A DNA stretch of 52,808 nucleotides from Ectocarpus siliculosus (taxonomy: Eukaryota > Sar > Phaeophyceae > Ectocarpales > Ectocarpaceae), in contig FN649733.1 in the NCBI GenBank assembly GCA_000310025.1, positions 125,618 through 178,425 of the forward strand, read 5' to 3'. Below, piece by piece: positions 36,001-46,500 of the stretch. The notes under the pieces were generated by a model. The model was given only the letters and a program-made list of their open reading frames with translations. It was not told the origin of the DNA and did no database searches. How positions within the stretch are numbered: position 1 is the stretch's first letter; the number at the start of each line of letters is the position of its first letter. Position numbers and translations under genes: made by a program.

Positions 36001-37246
36001 CCTCAGCCCCAACCCCTGGTACGAGGTAAACGTATGTATGTCACCTGCGCCAACCTTGTCCGCTCCGTCGACGCCCTTCAAAGCCCCCGGGAAGAATATT
36101 TCGAGTGAAATGGCTACCATCGCGTCTTGCTCCCAAACTGTTCTATCTTCCAGCGGCACGCCCTCGGCCTCCTTGGCTTCATTCTCCGCGGCCCTATCTG
36201 CAACTACCTCGAGGTTGTTCTGGTCGGCCATGCGGATCGTGCGAATTAGCCTCTGCAGAGACCATGCTAGCCGCTCAGGCCTACGGAGCGGATCGTGCAA
36301 GAGCAAAAGGTTGCAACGGCCGTACCGTAGTAAAGCGCGCGGTGAGTAGTGCCACGGTCAATGCGAACATCTGACACACTTTTATTTTTCCTTGTATTGG
36401 GATTGCTTGCGTCCGTCAAAGCAAGCAGCGTTGTGTTTGTTTCGATACGGCGGTGCAACAAATTCGAAAAGCCCCACCTGACATGGCAGTGGCTGCCCAC
36501 AACCACCTCCAAGGCAGCCGCATATAGACGCCGATCTCCCCCGATAGCGTCCGACTCGGTCAACGGTGGTCGGACGATACCATGCCGCTGTATGAGGGCC
36601 TGGAGAGCAGTATCGCGAAAAATCAAGGATTCGGCGTACAGTATTAGAGGGGGGAACATCACCTTCACAACCCGCGTCGCATCCCACCCGTTGCCCACCA
36701 AGTAAATCTGCACGGCGACTCCCTCGACAATGCAGCAGTCATAACTAGCGTGGTCACTTGAGCCTGTTGTTGCCCGCGCTCGTCAACTTGTCAGAGGTAA
36801 GGCTAGTTGCCAACAGCGATGTAGCGTTTGGTGTACGAAGTGTATACACACAGCAAGAACTACCTTTTGGGGGGCACGTGGATGTTCCCGACCAACGTGT
36901 AGAGTTAGCAAAATTAGAAAATTAGCAGTGCTCTTCTGCTGCAAATATACCCCAATGATGCACGTTATGGAGAAGCACGCGCAATCACAAACAGATGAGC
37001 AATGTGCGAGAAGCTTCCTTCAAACAGATTTGAGGCGCAAAGCATCCGGCGTGTGTGGAGATAGCAAATAAACAGCAGCTTGCAGAGGTGATACACTATG
37101 TAAAGCAGTAGTCCTCCTCTTATACTACATAGCTTTGCTCACCTCTTATACTACATAGCTTTGCTCACCTTGGCTGCTATGTTCTTGTCGAACAGCCGCG
37201 CTTTACGCAGCACTGCTCGGTAAACCGCCTTTTCGACGAGACCCAT
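33023..37246 (-). CDS. YqgE/AlgH (DUF179) domain protein with long N-terminal extension, 507 aa
   Basis: Eight exons: 37246-37169, 36599-36478, 36280-36045, 35713-35571, 35523-34885, 34335-34234, 33649-33599, 33175-33023. All are GT-AG with matching phases. The C-terminal 200 residues carry the YqgE/AlgH fold landmarks: LISHPL (about 308-313), HRSVVLLVDHSPLGSYGLVV (about 324-343), VRVGGPV (about 375-381), SLVVGASAWDAGQLQGEL across the exon 6/7 junction, and MWRDMLEAMGG. The biochemical role of the family is not established. The first 300 residues are an extension: an amphipathic start with VYRAVLRKARLFDKN (weakly LYR-like), a charged helical part, and an Arg/Ser-rich low-complexity part in exon 5 (about 200-290). 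The frame stays open upstream to another ATG at 37513, which would add 89 residues but overlap the neighbouring gene's start. Exon 4/5 borders are the least certain. Confidence 0.83.
37116..37167 (-). repeat. 26-bp tandem duplication containing a duplicated 5' splice site
   Basis: Two identical 26-bp units (37116-37141 and 37142-37167) abut the DUF179 exon 1 donor. On the gene strand each unit carries GTGAGCAAAGC, so a second donor-like site lies 26 nt inside the intron. Using it would keep the frame only as far as a TAG within the added sequence, so the exon-proximal donor at 37168 is the productive one. Confidence 0.85.
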
Positions 37247-37511
37247 TATGTATGCCCGAAATACAAGTTTGGCGCGTGGGTGTGGGGGTGGGTGCTGGAG
37301 GCAGCGGCAGCGGCAGCGGCAGTTAGGAGGCTTGGGTGGGCTGAGCCTGGTTGTGGTACGATCCGATACCATCCAGCGACCCCCCCCTTTTGCACTTGTT
37401 GCACTCACTTCAAGGAGAGGCCAGGCGAGACCAGAGGTCACCCTATAGACACGGCGAGAGCGAGAGAGCGCCAAACTAGGAGAGCCTGGGAGAGGCAGGG
37501 AGAAAGCCACC
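37247..37511. promoter_or_regulatory. Compact divergent promoter, DUF179 / mTERF-like
   Basis: Only 265 bp separate the two proposed start codons. The interval has a short GGCAGC tandem near 37300-37322, a TTTGGCGCG motif at 37269-37277 that resembles an E2F-type site, and a C run near 37380-37386. The plus-strand gene starts in a strong context, GCCACCATGA. No TATA box is obvious. Promoter function is inferred from position. Confidence 0.45.
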
Positions 37512-40500
37512 ATGAAGTACTACTGCGCGCTCTGGCTTCTCTTTTGTGTCCCATTGAGTAGTCCATTGTCCACGGGACCAGCAGCAACATCACGCACCCG
37601 ATCTGATCGTCGTGCCCAAAAGACACCCACTACTACCAGCGGTGCTGTGCGCAGCGCCGGCCAAACCAAGCGACGTACACGAAGCGATGACATGGACGAG
37701 GTCACTGCTCAAAGGGTGAGTAACCTTGATCTCATATCTATCTTGCTGTACGCTGCATTGTGCGTGTGCGAAAACTCAACCTCGGTAGCGTACGTACGTA
37801 CGTGTGCGTACGTGTTGGTCGGGCTGATGTTGCTCAATTGGTCTTGCTGGCCCACTGCCCCCTGCCCCCCACGCCCCCACGCGGGAGACGCATTCAAGCA
37901 TTCAAACATTCGCACGATTCCTAGAGCGCATTTGACGTCTCCACGTGCCCTTTCGACGTGCAGGTTTTGCAATGAGTGCGACTTTTCGAAGACCTGATGG
38001 GAAATTACGAAATTACTGCTCAAGGTTCAGACGTGTTCCACGAGACAGATGACGTAATCGACTGGCGCGTCCACTAATTCATTTTCTTGTTTTGCGCTTG
38101 GGTTTTGCTACACTCTCTGTGAGTGTCGCCTATGCCGATAGATAGAGTTCTGGGCTGGCAAAATACCATGTGCCATTTTGTGTTTTGCTCTATTGTTTTT
38201 CTTCCCAGAAGAAGTCGCTGCTTGTGTGCTCTTCGAATCGGAACTGCTGCGAGTATGCTACGTCGATCCAAGTCACATAAAGATGCTGATATAATTTTGA
38301 ATACAAAGCACGAGCACCAGAATATGAACAACAGACACACAAGACCAGTCGGAAGGCACAGCAAAAGACAGAAATCGTTGATTCTCGCACTGGCGGCAGT
38401 AGAGGCTGCTCAAAGCATACATTTCACGGGTCTATCCCCACACGCCTCCTTTTGAAATCAAGAAAAAAAATCACCTCTAGTCTAAACTCAAGTCAAAGGG
38501 CCAAATTCACCCTAGTCTAAATTCAAGTCAAAGCCAAAACGGCAGGCGCTCAAATAAGGTCGGTGTCGCCAGGAACCTGGTGCATAGTACACTATTTAGA
38601 GGACACTATAGCAGCGGGGGGGGTATGTTGGCGCGCTCAAATCTGCTTCTGTGTGCGGTGATACCGGGTCGTAGTATGTAGTGGCCTACCATCTCCGCAA
38701 ATCTCCGCAAATTAGACGTACACCCAGCGTCTTGCACTGCTTGTGGATTCCGCCACTGACCCCAATCTGCTGAACTGCGGGTTTACAGCAGTAGCTGATG
38801 CCACTAGCTACTGCTGACAACCCTCCGTTCAGGGTTTACGGTCCGTGGCGGTGAGCATGGCTGTAAGAAATGGAGTCCGGTTGGTTCCGGCGCAGATTTC
38901 CGACTGTTTTAAGAGGCTGCTCCGACCTTCGATATTTCAGCTCCAGTAGCAAACCTGAACGTGCCAGCACGCACTTCGCCTCTTCATGGTGTCCTCTACT
39001 GATATTAGTCCTAATTCCCAGGTTCCTCCTGCGCGAAGGTTGTTTTCTTTGTCTCTAATGGATTTAAGCATAAGAAAAGAGCCAGCGTGAAAGCACTTGT
39101 CTGCAACCCCTTAAGGGGTTGACGTCACGTCCAAACTACTACACCCGTTCTTACTGCTGTAGATTAGGCCGCTCTCAAATATGCCTCTCTTCAGTAATGC
39201 TATTGTTTTCTGTTAAGGTGTACTTCGAAAGCAGGCACGTTTCTTCGTTTTTTCGCGGGCGCAAGACTTCGCCCAAAATATGTGTGAAAAAATAATTCCA
39301 ATATTGTAGTCTAAACTACCGATGATGATACGCGCACAGACTTGCTGTGTTGTATCATATGCGTAGCAACAGGCGAGTCTTCGATACCTCGCGCTGTCTC
39401 TTTGGGTTCGTTGGTTCATACGGTATGATTTGCATGTTCCAAGAACGAAAACATAGCAATGACCACACCCTTTGGAATCCAACGTTCGTCCTACGTCCTA
39501 CGTCTTGCACGAACTTCCCGCTTGTCGCTAAGATGCAAACGTTGAAGCGCCTTCTTCCTGGGCTCGAGGCAGGCCAGCTCGTATCGCGGGCTCCTGCCCT
39601 TCTTGGAAGTACCCAGTTGGAAGAGATCGTGCCGCGGCGGATGGCGGCCATGTCGAGCCTACTCCCGGGTGTGGATGTCCTGAGGTGAGCCTTGTCATCG
39701 GCTGCGGTCATCACAAGACATCCCCGGCGGTACGGTAAGTTTATGCCATGTAAGGGACCACAATCGCGGGACAGGTGTTCGCAGGTCGATTGTCCACAAT
39801 AGGGAGGGTGGCAATACCGACCGACACGTCTTTGCAAAGTTGTCGATGATGCCTTTCCAATGCCGCACTTTTTGGCGTTGACTCTCCTCGTGCTTGAAGG
39901 TATCGAGCTTTGAGAATCGGTCCAGGGTGTGTGGTATCTCATGTGGTATTGTACACTACACGGTGATACATACGGTATGCTGTTCCGTGCTACTTATTGT
40001 GACCTTCGCACCAGACCAGGGGACACAAAATGATGCCATAGGAAGATCATGTTGATAGCCTTGCATCCTGTGTGAACGTCTACATTAGTAAGTATTGTTG
40101 AATCGACCTTGTCGGTGAAGGGCGTTGATGAAGTAAAACAACGGGTAAACTTTCAGTGAATTACCTCTCACAGAGACTACATTCCGAGACCTTAACCGCA
40201 CTCTTCCTGAGCTGTGTAGGTGACCTTACATTTTCAAAAATCGTTCTTATTCTCATCTCCGCAACGCCCGTCGAGGACCATTCCAGTACGGGCCATAGAA
40301 ACAGCAGTGTTGCAAGCTCCCGGCAATATTTACGTGCTATTCTGAGCGGTTGGCAACTCGCCACTCAAGTGCACAGTAGGGCTTCCTCCATTTGACGGTT
40401 GGTTTTCCGGGAATTCAACGCGAACGTCTAGCTTGCTTGCTTGTGGTACTCAATGAGCCTCAAATCGCGATTTCATTTGGGCAGGTGTCATGCTTTCCTT

Positions 40501-43500
40501 CTTAAGAAATACATAAAATCAGTCCCGCATTTGATGTAGTCATGTAACGATGTATGCGTCTTCTTTGAGGGTACGGCGTCTCTGGTGGCACGAAGCAGCA
40601 GGCGATGGTCCGACGCCGCGCTTGCAATCTCCAAGCTCTTAAGCAACGCGTGCGCATCGTGTACTTTAGTCTTTACACTTTCTCCCCGCCCCCCCCCCCG
40701 CCTCCCCCCGGCGCATCGTGAACGTCCTGGTGCCGCACCGTGCACATGACCATGATACCTGCAAACTACGCCAGGCTGGTGAGACATAGCCCGGCCCTGC
40801 TGCTGTACCACGAGGACACCCTGGCGCCGAGAATAGAGTTCATCAAACGACTTTTCCCAGAGAGTCCCAGGCTTCTCAGCAGGGCACCACTCCTGCTGAC
40901 CCACGATCCGGAGACGTTCCTAATGCCCAAGATTCATCAGCTCGAATCCCTTTTGCCGGGGATAGATGTTCTGAAAGTTGTCAGGTGGATTGGCTCGTGT
41001 ACAGCAGTGCTTTTTGTTGCCGCATGCACGTTCTGTTTGGGAGTGCTTCGTCACAGTAAGGGTTGGGTGGTGGGTTTGGAGGGTGCTTTGTCGTGCCATT
41101 GGAGTGCGAGAGCGGCCCAACTAACAGCTTCGTCAATCAGCAGCCAGGAGGCACCACGACACGACAAGCGCGCATGGCGCCCTGGTTGTTGGTGGCGGTG
41201 CTATTGATGGAAGACATCTTTGTTGGACAGCCCAAATAGCTGGCATAATAGGATGCCATTACGATAGAAAAGCTGTACATTGCTTCCCGGCGGCATACCC
41301 TTTTCCTCCCTCCGTACACCCATCCCATTGCCCGAAGCATTGTGATTGTCGCATACTCACAATCAGGCTTGCCCTCTTGTCATTTCCGCCCTCGCTTTGA
41401 ACGTCGAAATTTTGGTTGCCAGGACTGAGCCGACGATTCTGTACTTGGACATTGGAGGCTTGGTAAAACGACGATTAGAAAGCCTGTCCGAGCTGTTGCC
41501 GGGGCATGATGTTAGTGTCTTGGTGCGGAAAGTTCCGCGTCTTCTGACCACTAACGTCTCAAGCCTGGCGCAGAAGGTGCGTTCGCTTCTTGGTGACGGT
41601 GACAAGACCGTGACCATGATAGCAGTCGTCACCCGTTGACGGCCCTGCGCTGATAGGACCGTGCTCGCTCGAATGAAGCACTGTATCTCGAGTTGAACAG
41701 GAGCTTGTAACACAACCTGGAATTGACATGGCGTTTGTTTGAGAAGATGCACTGAAGGGGTCCAGTCGACCTTGCCGCAAGCAAAGAAACCAATCCCAAC
41801 TTACGTCATGTGGCCCAGTTCGACCTGCTTGCGTGCCGGTTAGGTTTGGTTTGGTCGTGCGGTTGAAATAGCAAAGGTGTGGTGCCACAGCAGAGAGTTC
41901 GTCTTCGCCTCGTGCGCTTCGTGCTTCTTTTGTTTCCAGCCGCGTCTTTGTCGTGCTATTTTGTCTCATTTTTTTCCTGTTGCTCCTCCGGCTGCATTTG
42001 TATGGCGTTTCCTCGCATTCCGTTTCAGATGTCTAGCTTGAGGTGGCTTTTGGGACCCGACGCTGACCTGCACCGGGTGAGGACGGCATTTTTTAATTTT
42101 TTCATATGAAACCTTTCAAAGGCTTGCCTGCACATGTCAGCGATAGAGGGGATGGGGGGAGGGCGAGGAAGGACGGCGCGTCAGGCATAATTCTGTCGCT
42201 GTGTCGATTGTATGTGGTGCTTACGCCTACCACCTGTGCTTGTATGACGATACCGCTGTCTGCACTGTAACCGCCGTAGGTCTGCAACCATGTCCGCAGT
42301 AGCCTTGGGGTGCGATGCCATTGGCGTTCGATAGGGCCTGCGCGGGCGGTGCTCATGGGCCAATGTAGTGGGCAATAGCGAGAAAACCCAGCACTCTTTA
42401 CACCGACATTACACTTGTAGTTTTATCTGGGGGCGTCCTTCGCACGTGGGTCGTTGCCATGGGACATTTTTTGGCGACATTCAAGAATCAAGTGTGGGTG
42501 CGTTCGAGTTGCTGAGCCTACGGTAACGCCTCTTTTCCGTTGTTTTCCTTCCGTCCGTTGTTGTGCATACTATTGTCGATGACGATGGTGATGACGACGC
42601 CAGATCATCCACCGTAGACCTGCTCTGCTCGTTTCCAAGATTGAGACAACTGTGGCCGCTAAGTTTCAGCAGCTGCAAGACCTTTTCCCCGACGCTAACG
42701 TGGTGTCAATGGTGGAGAGCGACGCCACCGTTCTACTGTACGACTACACAAGCGTCGGTGTGAAGGTAAGTTTTCCAGACGTGATGACCGTGTGTCGTCC
42801 CATTGAAAACGCCGCTGCCTGCGATCCGAAAGGGTCCTTTCGTCGTTACGCAAAGGCGTGTGCGCATCCTGAAAAACATTCACGACGTAGACGAAACCAT
42901 TGCTTGTAGCTTTCAGATTCATGCTTTGTTCGAGAGAAGTTCTAAAGCAATGGTTTCGTGGTACTGCTGTAGTACTTTGCGAGCAGTGGAGGCTGCAATC
43001 TCCGATGCGTTTCCCCCAATCTACTCTGTGTTCTCTCTACCCCCCGTCCCAAAATAAAACTCACCAACAAGCTGGAAGCACTTTTGAGTTAGTCAAAAGG
43101 GGGGTACTTATAGTCGTGCATGCCGTAGTCGTTAGACCATTGACCTTGCATCCCTACAAAGCCGGGACAGAGCACGCCGGGTTCTCACCGGACCAGGCTC
43201 TCATATCACCAAGCGCGAAGCGCCGTGAGGTATTCGGCGAGTCGCATGAAGGGTGCGCTGCGTCCTGCTAAGGGTGTTCGGCATCTTGTGCTTACTTTCT
43301 TCCGTACGGATGACAGCTGCGTATGACTTAATTTATTTTCTGGTGCTTTCACTTCCAGAGACAGGTATAAGCACTGTGTACCTGCCTCAAGGATGCTTGA
43401 CCAATTTAACACAACGTGGTGCGATCATCCCCCTTGCGCGTAGTGAGGGTTCTCCACCCCGCACAACATGATCTACTCGACCACCATTATGGTTACCGCC

Positions 43501-46500
43501 AAAAAAAAACAGAGGTAGAAAAAAAAACCCGGTAACCTGGTTGCCGAGTTCACGAAGTGAATTGGCTTGTTTTACAACGTCGTTGCCAAGCGACGAAAAC
43601 CCAATCCCGATGGCAAACACCGAGGGGGGGCTTGTTTTACAACGTCGCTGCCACGCGACGAAAACCCAACCCCGATGGCAAACACCGGGGGGGGCGAGTT
43701 AGTCGAGGGGAGGTATCATTTTGGAGCTGGCCCCCCACACCTTCTTTTTTCTTCGTTTCCCCGGGGGATCCACTTAAGCCCAAAATAGTCATGTTTCTGG
43801 CTCCTTCTAGTCACAGAATATTCGTGGAACAGTGAAAGAGCCCGCGCGTCTGGCACGTATCGACCCCAACACTGCTGTTGAGACCGAACACTCTTTGCCT
43901 TCGTCGGAATGCTACTGAATTCGTTGTAAGACCACTGGATCGTTGCAATCTGTTGTTGTTGATGTTTTGTCGCGTTGAAGAGCAGGTTTGCATACAATAG
44001 CAGCTTCTTCAACTTATGCGAAGAGGTCGACAGGCAGACAGTGTGTGACAAACGAAACTGATACCGTACCGTACCGCACTGCATTACCTTACTTTGCACC
44101 CACCTACCTCCTCGGGGTGTTAACTTCAGCAAAGTGAACTTTCCCTCCACCCGGGATCCCTAACTCGGTGGAGATTACGGTATTCAGTAAGCGCCAAGCT
44201 AATGTCAGGTGCCCAAGGCTTTCGCTTTGACTGCACGCAGTACTATGTACATGCTGTCCACCAGCTGCCATGCTGTGACTGGAACTCTGTCCGGTGTTGT
44301 TTTGCTGTCGCACGATGCTGACTGTTGGCCGTTATTCCGATGGATGGATGGATGGATCAGGTGGACTGCTGGCGAGAACGCGTCTCCAACGCAACGGAGC
44401 TCAACCAGCTGATACAAGACTACCCCTTGCTGCTGTCGTATAGCCTCGATACCTCCGTGTCCCGCCTGGACTTCCTTATAGAGGTATCGATCGATCTATG
44501 CCGTTGGTGTACCGCTGTGGACGATACACACGCGATGCCCAATCCTTCAACTGCCGTATGGTTTCGTCTGCAGGATCTGGTCGACATCTTGCTGTGTTAG
44601 TAGTCTTCATTTCTTCTGGACCCTGTTGGGTGTGTCTTGTGGTTGATGGCTGATGGTTGATGCGAGTGTCAACTCTTGTTTTGCATTTGCTGTCTTCGCG
44701 TCTTTAGATGCCATCAGGTACTACGGTGTTTGGGCGCAACTCTTTGCTGTTTCAGCTGTCCCGACGGCCTTGGGTGTAAGAGGCGCGTTTGTGATGGTGG
44801 ATGCAATGCGCCTGCCAGATCAACTTTCCATTCGCCGCGCCCCATGGCTCTTGACCAACTGTCTGTACGGCTAAGCCACCCGAAACTAGGGGATGATGCG
44901 ATGATTCTTGCTCTGTCTGTTCTAATGCCGTGCTGTCCGGTGCAGACGACCGGAGTGAAGCCTCGCCCTGCAACAATGCGGACCACGGTCCGAATGGCCA
45001 AGAGGGATTGGCTGGCTGTTCATGGCGCCAAGTACAGGTAACCGGCATTACTCTGCCGCATCAATGCACCGCATGGCACGGTGTCAATGTACCGCCGCCC
45101 GTCCACGTACATACATGACGAGGACGGATCCCTCGTGTCTGGGCAAGTGCTTTTCGACGTTTGTCGAAGATTTTTCGAACACTCTACAGACGCGACAGGT
45201 CGCTGGCATGGTTACTCCTTGGTATTCTGTAGAACTTCGTTTTTTCTATTTGGAGTGTCGATGCAAGAAGGCGTACCCTGCCGGGCGATGATGTGCTTGC
45301 TTCCCGTAGACAACGGCACAACTGAAACCGAGGACCATCGGCAGGATTGAATAGAGTAAGTTGCAGACACGAAATGGGCTAGCTGATTCGAAAGCTAGAT
45401 TTTTCGTCACACGCCTTGTCCCCACAACTATCTCCTGATGCGTACTACAAGCAGAAAGTTTTTGGAGCGCAAGGTGGAAGGGCCGTCGGTACTTCGACTG
45501 TGGCCCGGGCTGTACTTCGACAGTGACACGGGAAGCGGCAACGGGTCTGGCGGAAGACTCCTGAAAGGGGAAGGCATGTCGGCAAAGCTACAGGTCTGTT
45601 GCGTTGCGACCGAATGGGTGGAACTTCGACGGCCTTTGCATCCGGATCACCTCTTTGGTGTACATACGCCCACCTTCGCACGTTTCGACTGCATCTGCGG
45701 CCAGTTGTTTCGAAACAACAGCAGTGGTTTGGTCAAGCTTTTGCGATGCGTTTTCATGGCTGTGACTAATACGACTCTTACATGGTCTGCGAACCCTTTG
45801 CAACGAATATGTCATACAATCACTCATGACACATGAGCATTCTATTGTGGATGCCCCGTTGATTATTCCGGTGTCTTGTTGGTGGAATCGCCCACGAGAT
45901 GGTGTCGCCGTACAGCGGGCTGTTGGGTATTTGTCGAGGTGATCAGGGCGGCCTCACTCGAAACCAGCAGCACGTATGTCTCTCTTTTTCTTGTCTGTGC
46001 TGATCTTTCTTCTAACCAAGATAGCTAAATACAGGGGCGTGCTGTGCGTTTGCTTGTACTCGATAGGATGACGGGTCCGTGGAGGTCTCGAGCGCCGCAG
46101 AGATGAAGGAGGCAAGCGCCTACATTAAGTCCCTGGAACGAAAGTACGGGAAGATCATCAAGGTATATCCATGACAGCAGGATGAGGGAAGGCATTGTCT
46201 AGACTGGCTGGTGGCACGTCCCGAAGTAGTTCTTGGTATAGAGTCTTTTAGTATGAAATGGTTGCATGATGCCCGACGATGATGGGAAGCTGTACTACGT
46301 CGGCCACGCTTCCACCACGTCAAAGCAGTTTAGCGTACCCGCCGCTGGCGCTCTTTTGCGATCATATGTTGATACGCCTCTCTGTCGTGGTTGTCGGTAA
46401 TTGATTCCTGTCGAGCCTGCTCTGATTTCGAGTTATCTTTGTTTTAACGCAGGAAACCCAACTTCGGTTCACTCCGGCCGTCAGACGAGGGAAGTTAGGC

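Noticed and set aside
36349-36705. Plus-strand ORF starting with a signal-peptide-like segment (MRTSDTLLFFLVLGLLASVK)
   Set aside because: It lies opposite exon 2 of the DUF179 gene, which is supported by splice sites, phase and continuity on the minus strand; the leader-like look comes from antisense of an intron/exon border.
38208-38269. Possible extra exon in intron 1 of the mTERF-like gene after CTTCCCAG
   Set aside because: No frame gives a repeat-like peptide and no donor restores the phase needed by exon 2; exons 1 and 2 already join in phase.
43099-43150. tRNA-like A-box (TGGTCTAACGACTACGG) in the short element
   Set aside because: It lies at the 3' end, not the 5' end; no B-box at proper distance; and the same motif ends the LINE copies, so it is better read as the shared tail.
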